Assembly: GCF_028743515.2 (NCBI RefSeq)
Contig: NZ_CP117969.2
Span: forward strand, 2,575,501 to 2,639,500
Origin: Imtechella halotolerans
GTDB lineage: Bacteria; Bacteroidota; Bacteroidia; Flavobacteriales; Flavobacteriaceae
DNA length: 64,000 bases
Reading direction: 5' to 3'
Part shown: positions 44,851 through 53,454 of the stretch, piece after piece
How positions within the stretch are numbered: the stretch's first letter is position 1
Layout: every line of letters begins with the position of its first letter
The notes under the pieces: model-generated
What the model saw: only the letters and a program-made list of their open reading frames with translations
What the model was told of the DNA's origin: nothing
Databases searched by the model: none
Program-made: the position numbers and the translations under genes

Positions 44851-46725
44851 ATGAAACAGTTTTTTTATTTGGTTTTATTAACGCCTATATTTTGTTTTAG
44901 TCAGGAATCTAAGCAGAGTGTCGATTATGTTGTTGAGTTTAATACCTCTCAGTTCTCTAAAAAGGTCGATTTTAATAGTTTGATTAGTCACCCAGTGATT
45001 GAAGGTCTTTATGAGGAATTTTTAAGCTTTAATCTAAAAGAGTTTATAACCTATGTAGATAAAAATAGATCAATTATTCTACATGGTAGTTTTACTGACA
45101 GTATACCATATTATCAACTTATCATTCCAATAAATAATTCTATGGGTATTGATAATTTAATTCAAAATCGCATAGAAACTCTTAAAGAGCTTGATCCTGG
45201 TTATAAAGAACAACCCATTGTGAAGCACCCTAATTTTAGTATGTTCTCAAGTTTGGAGGATGATATTACCTTGGGTTGGAATGAAGAGAATTTAGTGATT
45301 TATGGGTTTACAAATACAAATTCACCTACCCTTTATCATGATACTTCAGATTGGCTTGAAGAAGTGGAGGAAATAGAGGAAATAGAGGAAATAGAATATT
45401 TTGAAGAAGTTGAAGAAGTTGAAGAAGTTGAAGAAGTTGAAGAAGTTGAAGAAGTTGAAGAAGTTGAAGAAGTTGAAGTTGAGATACCTATGGAGGACCC
45501 TAAGGATCTCTCATGGATGTCATATGAAATAGATAGTACTCAAACTTCGTATTATGATGATTATCTAAAGCAATTAGAACAAGATAGGCTATCTCGGCAA
45601 TTAAAGCGTGAAGGTTATCTTGGACTACTTTTTAGCAATGGATTAGTAACACCATCTTTGAGCAAATTAAATAGAGAGGCAGATGTATCTGCTTGGTTAA
45701 ATTACGAGTCAGTGTATTCGAAGGTTACTAATTTCTATAGAGTACTAGGAGGTCTTGATTTTTTACCAAAATCAGATGAAAATTCAAAAAAATATTCTTT
45801 ATTAAGTATGAGAATGGATCTTTTTTTTGATAATGATAATGCTAGAATAGAGCAAATTATTGAATACTCTCCAATGCTTTCAGGTGTCATGTCAAAAATT
45901 GTTAAGCGAAAGGCTAATAGCAATATATTCCGTTTTTTCCCTCAAGAAGAACCTATAGCTTATTTATCTTATCATTTTAATACAGAAGAAACACTTAAGA
46001 ATTATCCTTTATTAATGGAGCAAATGCTTTCGGAGCTCCCTGTAGATAGTGAGGATACTGATATAGTACTTGATTTAGTTAGTACTTTAATAGATGAAAA
46101 GGCTACTGCCACAATGTTTGATGGTGACCTTTCTCTATTTTTTCACGCAATAGAAGCACACCAATATACATATATGGGCATTGAGTATGATGAAGATTAT
46201 GAGGAGGTCGAAGTTGAAAAGACAATTGACCAGACCAAACCAATATTTACAATTGTATTCACATCATCCCATCCTACTTTAGGGAACAAACTATTACGAC
46301 TAGCTGAGCGTAAGAGTGCCCTTGTGAAGGAGGGAGACTATTATTATATTCAAATGCCTGAAGATATTGGTGAATTGATATTGTTTAAAAAGGGTGATGT
46401 AATTGTAATAACGAACGGGTTGCAATATTTAAGTGAAGGAACGATATCTCCTTTTGCTAATAAAGTTAAGCGTGAAGTTTCTAAAAATTATTTTGTCGGA
46501 AATTTTGAAATCAAAAAAATTATAAATAATTATATCGAAACTCAAGATCTAGGGGATAGGACCGTAAAGGTTCAGAAAATAGCAAGTCAATTTGACACAA
46601 TTAAGTTTAAATCTAGTAAGAAAATGACGGATAATAAAATGAAATTCGTTTTACAGTTAAACTCTAACCATGATGAGACTAATATTATTACACAAGTCTT
46701 AGATTTGATTTTGAACTTCAATTAG
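44851..46725 (+). CDS. Large exported protein with acidic EEV repeat (DUF4836-like)
   Basis: The 624-residue protein has a signal peptide cleaved near FCFSQESKQ (residue 18) and an N-terminal domain with VDYVVEFNTSQFSK. Its middle has an acidic repeat: EEI units degenerate to eight perfect EEV units at residues 185-208. The C-terminal half has ATMFDGDLSLFFHAIEA and VIVITNGLQYL, which recall DUF4836 proteins of Bacteroidetes; this assignment is tentative. It is the second gene of a two-gene operon with the lipoprotein. Function unknown. Confidence 0.55.
   Translation: MKQFFYLVLLTPIFCFSQESKQSVDYVVEFNTSQFSKKVDFNSLISHPVIEGLYEEFLSFNLKEFITYVDKNRSIILHGSFTDSIPYYQLIIPINNSMGIDNLIQNRIETLKELDPGYKEQPIVKHPNFSMFSSLEDDITLGWNEENLVIYGFTNTNSPTLYHDTSDWLEEVEEIEEIEEIEYFEEVEEVEEVEEVEEVEEVEEVEEVEVEIPMEDPKDLSWMSYEIDSTQTSYYDDYLKQLEQDRLSRQLKREGYLGLLFSNGLVTPSLSKLNREADVSAWLNYESVYSKVTNFYRVLGGLDFLPKSDENSKKYSLLSMRMDLFFDNDNARIEQIIEYSPMLSGVMSKIVKRKANSNIFRFFPQEEPIAYLSYHFNTEETLKNYPLLMEQMLSELPVDSEDTDIVLDLVSTLIDEKATATMFDGDLSLFFHAIEAHQYTYMGIEYDEDYEEVEVEKTIDQTKPIFTIVFTSSHPTLGNKLLRLAERKSALVKEGDYYYIQMPEDIGELILFKKGDVIVITNGLQYLSEGTISPFANKVKREVSKNYFVGNFEIKKIINNYIETQDLGDRTVKVQKIASQFDTIKFKSSKKMTDNKMKFVLQLNSNHDETNIITQVLDLILNFN
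45403..45480 (+). repeat. Nine-base tandem repeat GAAGAAGTT inside a coding region
   Basis: Eight perfect units (45403-45474) plus a partial unit encode Glu-Glu-Val each. Upstream 45358-45393 holds degenerate 9-base relatives (gaa/gtg/gag, gaa/ata/gag). Because the unit is a multiple of three, copy-number change keeps the frame and only lengthens or shortens the acidic stretch. Confidence 0.95.
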
Positions 46726-46740
46726 TAGTAAAAATTGAAC

Positions 46741-46773
46741 AAAAAAGAGCAACTAATTTAGTTGCTCTTTTTT
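46741..46773. terminator. Bidirectional rho-independent terminator
   Basis: A 14-bp perfect stem (46741-46754 with 46760-46773, core GAGCAACT / AGTTGCTC) has A and T runs on its outer ends and a 5-base loop. It ends the exported-protein operon and, on the minus strand, the hemF end of the haem operon. It overlaps the last 2 bases of hemF. Confidence 0.9.
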
Positions 46774-47677
46774 ATATCCACTCCCTAGGATTAGCAAGTG
46801 TTTTGATTAGAACATCTTCCTTACTTCCTGCTTCTGGGTGATAATTGTAAACCCATTGTACATGAGGAGGAAGACTCATTAAAATGGACTCAATTCTCCC
46901 ATTAGTTTTTAGTCCAAATAAGGTGCCTTTGTCATGTACTAAATTAAACTCAACGTATCGGCCTCGTCTTATTTCTTGCCATGTTCTTTGATCCTTAGTA
47001 TATGGAAGGTCTTTTCTTCGTTCTACGATAGGTACATAGGCATCGAGAAAACTATTCCCAACTTCAACAACAAATTTGTACCAGTCATCCATTTTCATAG
47101 TTTGAGTTTCTTTTAAATAATCAAAGAATAAACCACCAACACCTCTGGCTTCATTGCGATGTGAATTCCAAAAGTATTCATCGCATTTTTTCTTATATAA
47201 TGGATAAAATTCTAAATCGTGTTTGTCACATGCAGTTTTACATATGTTATGGAAATGCTTGGCATCCTCTTCATAAAGGTAATAAGGGGTTAAATCTTGT
47301 CCGCCACCAAACCATTGGTTGATAATGTTTCCTTTAAGGTCATACATTTCAAAATATCGCCAATTGGCATGTACAGTGGGGACCATTGGATTTTTTGGGT
47401 GAATAACCAGGCTTAAACCACAAGCAAAAAAATCTACTTGACCTACATTAAACAATTGTTGCATAGAATGTGGCAATTTCCCATGTACTGCTGAAATGTT
47501 AACACCTCCTTTTTCAAATACGTTTCCGTTTTCTATCACCCGAGTTCTACCACCCCCACCTTCTGGACGTTCCCAAATGTCTTGGTGAAAAGTAGCTTTA
47601 CCATCTATAGCTTCTAATTTTGAAGTTATAGTGTCTTGTAACTGCTTTATGTAGGTATTGAAAATTTCTTTCATCAT
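46772..47677 (-). CDS. hemF: Oxygen-dependent coproporphyrinogen III oxidase
   Basis: The 301-residue protein shows the HemF pattern: GGGRTRVIENGNVFEKGGVN near residue 38, WFGGGQDLTPYY near 128, and the C-terminal GRYVEFNLVHDKGTLFGL near 240. It converts coproporphyrinogen III to protoporphyrinogen IX with O2, which shows an aerobic haem route of the protoporphyrin type. It shares one base with the DUF6973-like gene upstream. It is the last gene of the hemA-C-D-E-(DUF6973)-F operon. Confidence 0.97.
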   Translation of the reverse strand: MMKEIFNTYIKQLQDTITSKLEAIDGKATFHQDIWERPEGGGGRTRVIENGNVFEKGGVNISAVHGKLPHSMQQLFNVGQVDFFACGLSLVIHPKNPMVPTVHANWRYFEMYDLKGNIINQWFGGGQDLTPYYLYEEDAKHFHNICKTACDKHDLEFYPLYKKKCDEYFWNSHRNEARGVGGLFFDYLKETQTMKMDDWYKFVVEVGNSFLDAYVPIVERRKDLPYTKDQRTWQEIRRGRYVEFNLVHDKGTLFGLKTNGRIESILMSLPPHVQWVYNYHPEAGSKEDVLIKTLANPREWI

Positions 47678-48186
47678 TAATTAGAAATAAAAACAGGTAA
47701 ACCCGTGTGGTTCTTAATGTCATCTGGCTTTATGAGTTGCTTAGCTTTAGATAATTCTACAAGAATTAGAGTTTCTAAGGAATCGTTTTCTAATGCTATT
47801 TTATTGTTTAGCCATTCTGTAGCCCAAATTCTACCTAATGCGTTATTATGAACATCCATTGCGTGCTCTAAAGGAGGATTTGGTGAAAAATTCTCATGCC
47901 AAGCGGTCACTTTATCAGCAAAATTAGAGCTTTTCTCAAGGTTACTACTATGATAGTAGAATTCCCTAACTAACAACGCATTCCACATAATATGTCTAAA
48001 AGCATTTTCCTTACCATGGCCGTGGTGGATTTTAGGAAACAGACGTTCGCACATTTGCATACATGTTGCCGTTGCTTTAGCCGTAGGGAATATCCATAAC
48101 GGTTTGACTAGAAAGAGCTGGCTTAAGCTCTTCATTTGTGAAAAACGAAGTGAATTAAGTACTGAAGCCAACTCTTTCCATTGCAT
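47677..48186 (-). CDS. DUF6973-like protein embedded in the haem operon
   Basis: The 169-residue protein has a conserved-looking core HGKENAFRHIMWNALLVREF and TAWHENF, then HAMDVHNNALGRIWA. The pattern NAFRHxxWN...HE...MDxHNNxxGR resembles the DUF6973 family, whose function is unsettled and which may be phospholipase-like by fold. There is no signal peptide. It starts 2 bases from the hemE stop and its stop shares one base with hemF. This tight packing suggests a role coupled to haem synthesis, but the sequence gives no reaction. Confidence 0.6.
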   Translation of the reverse strand: MQWKELASVLNSLRFSQMKSLSQLFLVKPLWIFPTAKATATCMQMCERLFPKIHHGHGKENAFRHIMWNALLVREFYYHSSNLEKSSNFADKVTAWHENFSPNPPLEHAMDVHNNALGRIWATEWLNNKIALENDSLETLILVELSKAKQLIKPDDIKNHTGLPVFISN

Positions 48187-48187
48187 C

Positions 48188-49207
48188 TTAGTATTCTTTT
48201 ACAGCATCAACAAAAGCTTTGGCATGATCTACAGGGATGTTTGGTAGAATACCATGCCCTAAATTAACAATGTAATTGTCTTTACCAAAGGCATCAATCA
48301 TTTCATGGACTAATTTTTTAATGGTTGGGATTGGGGATAATAATCTACTTGGATCGAAATTACCCTGAAGTGTAATATTACCTCCAGTTAAATAACGGGC
48401 ATTTTGCGGCGAACATGTCCAATCTACCCCTATTGCAGAAGCTTTACTTTTGGCCATTTCTCCTAAGGCAAACCAACATCCCTTTCCAAAAACAATCACT
48501 TTGGTGTATGGTGCAAGTGCTTCTACAATTTGATTGATATACTTCCATGAAAATTCCTGATAGTCCGCTGGCGATAACATTCCTCCCCAAGAATCAAAGA
48601 CTTGAATAGCGTTAACTCCGGCCTTAACCTTCTCTATAAGATATGCGATGGTAGTATCAGTTATTTTTTGTAATAAAGCATGAGCAGCTTCAGGTTGTGA
48701 AAAGCAAAACCCCTTAGCTGTATCGAAACTTTTAGACCCCTTACCTTCAACCGCATAGCAGAAAATTGTCCAAGGTGAACCTGCAAAACCTATTAAAGGG
48801 ACCTCGTTATTTAACATTTCTTTGGTTAGTTTGATAGCATCCATTACGTATCCTAGTGATTCATGAATGTCTGGAATTCGAACATTATTGACATCAGCAG
48901 CGGAACGTATGGGGTTTGGTAATAGTGGACCAATATTTTCTTTTAACTCAACATCTATCCCCATAGCTTGTGGAACAACCAAAATATCTGAGAACAAGAT
49001 TGCGGCGTCAGGTTTAACAATTCGAATAGGTTGTACAGTGATTTCGGCCGCTAATTCGGGTGTTTTACAGCGAGTAAAAAAATCGTACTTATCTCGTATT
49101 GCTCTAAATTCTGGAAGGTATCTTCCTGCCTGACGCATCATCCATACTGGAGGTCGTTCAACACTTTCGTTGTTAAGGGCTCGTAAGAATAAATCGTTTT
49201 TTATCAT
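48188..49207 (-). CDS. hemE: Uroporphyrinogen decarboxylase
   Basis: The 339-residue protein starts at ATG 49207 ([11 protein letters not shown]); an ATG three codons upstream is the alternative. It has the family motifs [17 protein letters not shown] near residue 20 with the catalytic Arg/Asp region, [12 protein letters not shown] near 140 and [14 protein letters not shown] near 315. It removes four carboxyl groups from uroporphyrinogen III. It follows hemD by 44 bases. Confidence 0.97.
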   Translation of the reverse strand: MIKNDLFLRALNNESVERPPVWMMRQAGRYLPEFRAIRDKYDFFTRCKTPELAAEITVQPIRIVKPDAAILFSDILVVPQAMGIDVELKENIGPLLPNPIRSAADVNNVRIPDIHESLGYVMDAIKLTKEMLNNEVPLIGFAGSPWTIFCYAVEGKGSKSFDTAKGFCFSQPEAAHALLQKITDTTIAYLIEKVKAGVNAIQVFDSWGGMLSPADYQEFSWKYINQIVEALAPYTKVIVFGKGCWFALGEMAKSKASAIGVDWTCSPQNARYLTGGNITLQGNFDPSRLLSPIPTIKKLVHEMIDAFGKDNYIVNLGHGILPNIPVDHAKAFVDAVKEY

Positions 49208-49251
49208 GTTTAGCATTTAAATACAGTACTTCATTCCAAGTACTACATGGG

Positions 49252-49923
49252 TTATTTATAATATTTAATACACTGAATGATTACATTTTCAATAGTTGGA
49301 TGTTTTGCCGTTTTAATTTTATTGAAACCACGCTTGATTAAGGCATTGGCTGTTGTAGTCCCAATACAAAAAAGGGTTTCATTATTGTAATCGTTAGAGT
49401 TGAAGTAACTTTCAACTCCGGAAGGACTATAAAATAAAATACCATCCAAAGGTGTTGAAATACGTTGTGGTTGAAGTATTGTTTCATATACTTCTATTTC
49501 TGCATATTTAATAGAAGCTAATTGTAATGCGTTTGGCAACGTATTTCTTCTTAGATTTCCACAGAAAAATGTAAATTCCCTATCCGAATAGTTTTGAACT
49601 ATGAGTTCGGAAAGTGTTTCAGCATATTCTGCCCACGCAACTACATTTATATGGTTCTCTTCTAAAAGTGCTTTTGTTTTTTGACCAACACAGAAGACTT
49701 CTTTGTTTGAAAGTTCAGATTTAGGAAATTGTTCTAATATACTTTTTACAGCATTTTGACTAGTGATTAATAAAGATCGGTTTAATTGTTTTTGATCCGA
49801 GGAAATCGTTTTATGCCGAATAGTTATAAAATCTACTTCCAATAGTTGTATACCTGCATTAAGCAGGTAGCCTTTTTGATTGAAAGCTAATTTTCTAGTC
49901 GATAAAACGCGAACATTTTTCAT
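49252..49923 (-). CDS. hemD: Uroporphyrinogen-III synthase
   Basis: The 223-residue protein shows the bilobed HemD pattern, which is weakly conserved: LLITSQNAVKSIL near residue 50, FFCGNLRRNTLP near 118, and FYSPSGVESYF near 165. It closes hydroxymethylbilane with inversion of ring D. The gene overlaps hemC by four bases. Sequence alone is weak for this family, but the context between hemC and hemE is decisive. Confidence 0.9.
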   Translation of the reverse strand: MKNVRVLSTRKLAFNQKGYLLNAGIQLLEVDFITIRHKTISSDQKQLNRSLLITSQNAVKSILEQFPKSELSNKEVFCVGQKTKALLEENHINVVAWAEYAETLSELIVQNYSDREFTFFCGNLRRNTLPNALQLASIKYAEIEVYETILQPQRISTPLDGILFYSPSGVESYFNSNDYNNETLFCIGTTTANALIKRGFNKIKTAKHPTIENVIIQCIKYYK

Positions 49924-50843
49924 GACAATTCCTTTTTTATGGCTTCCATCAGGGCTTTACCACCATTATTTAGAATTTCATGAGCGCATGATACTCCGTA
50001 ACCTTTGGCTTGGTTAATGTGTATTGATTTTTTTAGAGTAAGTTTTTGAGTGCCGTCTAGTGAAAATAATGCCCCTTCAAAGAAAAGCATATCATCTTTT
50101 ATTTCAGCAATTGCGCCGATTGGTGCAGTACACCCTCCTTCTAAGGTTCTTAGAAAGTCCCTCTCAATATTTGTGCAAACAGCTGTTTTTTCATCGTTGA
50201 GAGCAATTAGTGCATTTCTTGTGAAAGAATCATTTTCCATCGCCACCACAAGCATTGCTCCTTGGGCTGGGGCAGGAATCATCCAGTCGAGTATAAGATG
50301 ATTGTCTGGGGTTAAGTTAATACGTTGCAAACCGGCCTGGGCAAAAATGGCACCGGCCCAAGAGCTTTCTGAAAGTTTTTGCAAACGTGTATTAACATTA
50401 CCACGTAAATCGACGATTTGGTGATTGGGATATTTGTGTAGCCATTGTGCTTTACGTCTTAGGCTTCCTGTTGCAATTGTGGTTATGTCTTTATTTTCAT
50501 TTAAGAAGTTGATATCACCCTTATGTACTAATATATCTGATACTGCTGCTCTTTTCAATACGGCGGCCTGCACAATGCCTTTTGGAAGGGCAGTAGGTAC
50601 ATCTTTCATGCTATGAACGGCAATGTCAATATCGCCGTTTAACATGGCAATGTCTAATGTTTTTGTGAATATCCCAGTAATTCCTAATTCGTAGAGCGGT
50701 TTATTTAGTATTAAGTCTCCCGTTGATTTTACTGGTATTAATTCGGTGTCATAGCCTAGTAATTCAAGCTGGCTTTTAACAGTGTGAGCTTGCCATAAAG
50801 CAAGCTCACTATCTCTAGTTCCAATACGGATAGTCTTTTTCAT
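49920..50843 (-). CDS. hemC: Hydroxymethylbilane synthase (porphobilinogen deaminase)
   Basis: The 307-residue protein has IRIGTRDSELALWQA at the start, AVHSMKDVPTALP near residue 75, RRKAQWL near 129, and the cofactor cysteine C238 in LEGGCTAPIGA, which carries the dipyrromethane. It polymerises four porphobilinogens. It overlaps hemD by four bases, and hemA by one. Confidence 0.97.
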   Translation of the reverse strand: MKKTIRIGTRDSELALWQAHTVKSQLELLGYDTELIPVKSTGDLILNKPLYELGITGIFTKTLDIAMLNGDIDIAVHSMKDVPTALPKGIVQAAVLKRAAVSDILVHKGDINFLNENKDITTIATGSLRRKAQWLHKYPNHQIVDLRGNVNTRLQKLSESSWAGAIFAQAGLQRINLTPDNHLILDWMIPAPAQGAMLVVAMENDSFTRNALIALNDEKTAVCTNIERDFLRTLEGGCTAPIGAIAEIKDDMLFFEGALFSLDGTQKLTLKKSIHINQAKGYGVSCAHEILNNGGKALMEAIKKELS

Positions 50844-52093
50844 TACAATTCGTTTTCCAGTTGAAATACTTTTTGGATAAGTTCAATGCTCTCATCTGAT
50901 GCATCAGAATCCTTAAGGTGATTGGCAAAATGTGTGGTTATCTTTTGGATAATTCGATTCGAAATTATTTCAGCCTGAGCTTCATCAAAACCTGTTATCT
51001 TTTTACGCTGAAAATCAATTTCAGCATCTTTCATTGATTTTAGTTTTTTCTTTAGAGCTTTGATAGTAGGAGCAAAACGTCGAGTTTCTAGCCACTCGGT
51101 AAATTCCGTTTTAATTTCTTCGATAATATTCTCAGCTTGAGGAATGTATTGCTTTCTTCTTTCAAGTGTTTCATCCGTTATTTGAGAAAGATGATCTAGG
51201 TGAACCAACCTTACATTTGGAAGTTCGGTAACATCAGTGTCAACATTTTTTGGAATGGAAAGGTCCAGAATAAGTAATTCTTTATTAGGAAAGATGAGCT
51301 CTTTAGAAACTGTAGGATTTTGTGCTCCTGTCGCAACCACTAGGACATCTGCTTTTCTTATTTCACAAGGTAAATCTGCATAGTCTTTTACAATAAGATT
51401 AAATTTACCTGCTATTTTTTCTGCTTTGTCTTTGGTTCTGTTAATAAGAGTTATATGCTCATTTTTGGTATGCTTTACTAGGTTTTCGCAAGTATTTCTG
51501 CCAATTTTTCCAGTCCCAAAAAGTAAAATATTTTTTTCTGAAATGTTCGGGACATGAGCTAAAATGTATTGTACTGATGCAAAAGCAACAGAAGTTGCAC
51601 CTGAAGATAACTCAGTTTCATTTTTTATGCGTTTACTTGCCTGGATAACGGAGTTGCATAAACGCTCTAAAAAAGCATTTCCGAGCTCATGTTCTCTAGA
51701 TTGAACAAAACTTTGTTTAATTTGACTTATAATTTCAAAATCTCCTAAAATTTGACTATCTAGTCCTGTGCCAACTCTAAACATATGTGCAATTGCATCC
51801 CTGTTTTTGTGCACGTATGCCACTTTTTCAAAGTCTTCTAAAGAACCTTTAGAATGCTCACACAATAATTTAATTAGTTGAAATGGGTGTTGTGCAAAGC
51901 CATACATTTCAGTACGATTGCAGGTAGAGGTTACCAGTAGAGCATCAATTCCTTCAGCCTTAGCGTCTTTTAAAAGGGCAAGTTTCTGCTCTTCATTTAG
52001 ACTGAAACGACCACGTGTTTCGGCATCCGCTTTTTTATAGCTTAACCCTATTGCGTAGAAATGTTGATGTTTAGAAATGTGATACCGATTCAT
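50843..52093 (-). CDS. hemA: Glutamyl-tRNA reductase
   Basis: The 416-residue protein has the catalytic cysteine C58 in TSTCNRTEMYGF, the NADPH motif LLFGTGKIGRNTCENL near residue 185, and a C-terminal dimerisation helix region. It reduces glutamyl-tRNA to glutamate-1-semialdehyde, the first committed and usually regulated step. I use ATG 52093 (MNRYHISKHQHFYAIGLSYK) instead of a TTG five codons upstream. It is the first gene of the operon and is divergent from an AraC-type regulator. Confidence 0.96.
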   Translation of the reverse strand: MNRYHISKHQHFYAIGLSYKKADAETRGRFSLNEEQKLALLKDAKAEGIDALLVTSTCNRTEMYGFAQHPFQLIKLLCEHSKGSLEDFEKVAYVHKNRDAIAHMFRVGTGLDSQILGDFEIISQIKQSFVQSREHELGNAFLERLCNSVIQASKRIKNETELSSGATSVAFASVQYILAHVPNISEKNILLFGTGKIGRNTCENLVKHTKNEHITLINRTKDKAEKIAGKFNLIVKDYADLPCEIRKADVLVVATGAQNPTVSKELIFPNKELLILDLSIPKNVDTDVTELPNVRLVHLDHLSQITDETLERRKQYIPQAENIIEEIKTEFTEWLETRRFAPTIKALKKKLKSMKDAEIDFQRKKITGFDEAQAEIISNRIIQKITTHFANHLKDSDASDESIELIQKVFQLENEL

Positions 52094-52116
52094 GCAGTGT
52101 TTTTTCAAAACGATAG

Positions 52117-52124
52117 CAAAAGTA
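52117..52124 (-). promoter_or_regulatory. Candidate -7 box of the hemA operon
   Basis: The minus strand reads TACTTTTG, a perfect TAnnTTTG match 23 bases before the hemA ATG. There is no TTTG or TTG at the expected -33 distance, which suggests that an activator is needed. Confidence 0.5.
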
Positions 52125-52148
52125 GGGTCATTATTTATAAAAAAATAA

Positions 52149-52180
52149 CGCTTGAAGTACTTTTTTTAACGCTTCAAGTG
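52149..52180. promoter_or_regulatory. Candidate operator between hemA and the AraC-type regulator gene
   Basis: CTTGAAG (52151-52157) and CTTCAAG (52172-52178) form an inverted repeat with a 14-base gap, extended by a C-G and one wobble pair. Each arm is preceded by AACG as well, so the arms are also partial direct repeats (AACGCTT). AAGTACTT at 52155-52162 is a palindrome. The site lies about 30-60 bases upstream of the hemA -7 box, a position suited to an activator such as an AraC-family protein. Confidence 0.45.
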
Positions 52181-52219
52181 ATTTTAGGTCTTTTTGAGGT
52201 TCTTTTAGGCTAAATTGGG

Positions 52220-52227
52220 TACATTTG
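52220..52227 (+). promoter_or_regulatory. Candidate -7 box of the AraC-type regulator gene
   Basis: TACATTTG matches TAnnTTTG exactly and is 66 bases before the ATG at 52294. A TTG lies at 52194-52196 with a 23-base spacer, at the long end of the accepted range. Confidence 0.45.
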
Positions 52228-52293
52228 TAGTGAATATAGTAGCTGACAAAGTATTTGTTTGGAATCATTCTAAATAAAATAGGTAATATATAC

Positions 52294-53184
52294 ATGGAAG
52301 AAGTGTTTCAAAATAACGCTGAAGGTGCAACAAAGGAGCATGAGATTGAAAGAGGATTTTTGATGTTGGTTCATCAAAATGAATCAACGGAAGTACACTA
52401 CATCAATAGGCAACCTGGTCGATCATATATACAGTTGCATTTTGGGCTGAAAGGAAGTTCCCGCTTTCTCTTTAATGAAGGTCGATATATTTTAGAGGTG
52501 CCTGAAGAGAAAATGTTGCTCCTATACAATCCTCAAAAAGATTTACCAATACACTTGGAGATTCAACCAAAGTCATGGCTTGTGTCCATTCTTATTACTT
52601 TACCAAAATTCCATGGTTTGTTTTCTACAGAAGCGGGACATGTTGATTTTTTAAGCATGGAAAATAAGGATAAAAAGTATTACACAGACGGAGCTATCTC
52701 ACCTTCTATGGCTGTGGTTTTACATCAATTGGTGAATACACAGCTTCATCCGTCCATTCGGGATTTGTATATGAAAGGTAAGATGTATGAATTACTCAGC
52801 TTGTACTTTAATAAATCTGAAGAAACTGATGTAGAACAATGTCCTTTTTTGATAGATGAAGAGCATATTCTAAAAATAAGAAAGGCCAAAGATATTGTTT
52901 TAGCAAATATGGCTGAACCGCCAGGTTTGCAGGAATTAGCCAATGAGGTGGGTTTGAATCTTAAGAAATTGAAAGTAGGATTTAAGCAACTTTATGGCGA
53001 TACTGTTTATAGTTTTTTATTTGACTATAAAATGGAATATGCGCGAAAAATGTTAGAAAGCGGCGAGTTTAATGTTAATGAGGTGAGTGTAAAGGTAGGG
53101 TATAGTACTCCAAGTCATTTTATTGCTGGGTTTAAGAAGAAGTATGGTACTACCCCTAAAAAGTATTTAATGACAATTTCTTAA
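52294..53184 (+). CDS. AraC-type helix-turn-helix transcriptional regulator
   Basis: The 296-residue protein has an unclassified N-terminal half and a C-terminal AraC domain with two helix-turn-helix motifs. The first is LQELANEVGLNLKKLKVGFK (about residues 205-225), the second includes VNEVSVKVGYSTPSHFIAGF, ending with KKYGTTPKKYL. Its place between hemA (divergent) and hemH (same strand) suggests control of haem genes. I use ATG 52294 rather than TTG 52255, because the ATG is the better codon. The ligand is unknown. Confidence 0.85.
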   Translation: MEEVFQNNAEGATKEHEIERGFLMLVHQNESTEVHYINRQPGRSYIQLHFGLKGSSRFLFNEGRYILEVPEEKMLLLYNPQKDLPIHLEIQPKSWLVSILITLPKFHGLFSTEAGHVDFLSMENKDKKYYTDGAISPSMAVVLHQLVNTQLHPSIRDLYMKGKMYELLSLYFNKSEETDVEQCPFLIDEEHILKIRKAKDIVLANMAEPPGLQELANEVGLNLKKLKVGFKQLYGDTVYSFLFDYKMEYARKMLESGEFNVNEVSVKVGYSTPSHFIAGFKKKYGTTPKKYLMTIS

Positions 53185-53454
53185 GTATCAATTTTAGTGA
53201 TATCGAAGAAGATAAATACAATAAAAAAGCAGTGGGATAAATTACAATAGTACCCTACTTTTGTATCAATTATTTATGGTTGTAAATACTTGTTTTTTCA
53301 ATCCTATAGGAAGTAAGCCTTCTTATTTTTGAAAGACTTTTTTTTAAAATATGATATCGAATAAAGTGATTCCTGAAATAGGGGAGCATATTCATACGGA
53401 ATACATGCGTTTAGGATAATATATATAGTTTGTTAATTATTAAAGATTTAGCTT

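Noticed and set aside
45358-45480. CRISPR array or intergenic repeat
   Set aside because: The repeat is a 9-base in-frame coding repeat with no spacers and lies inside an intact gene.
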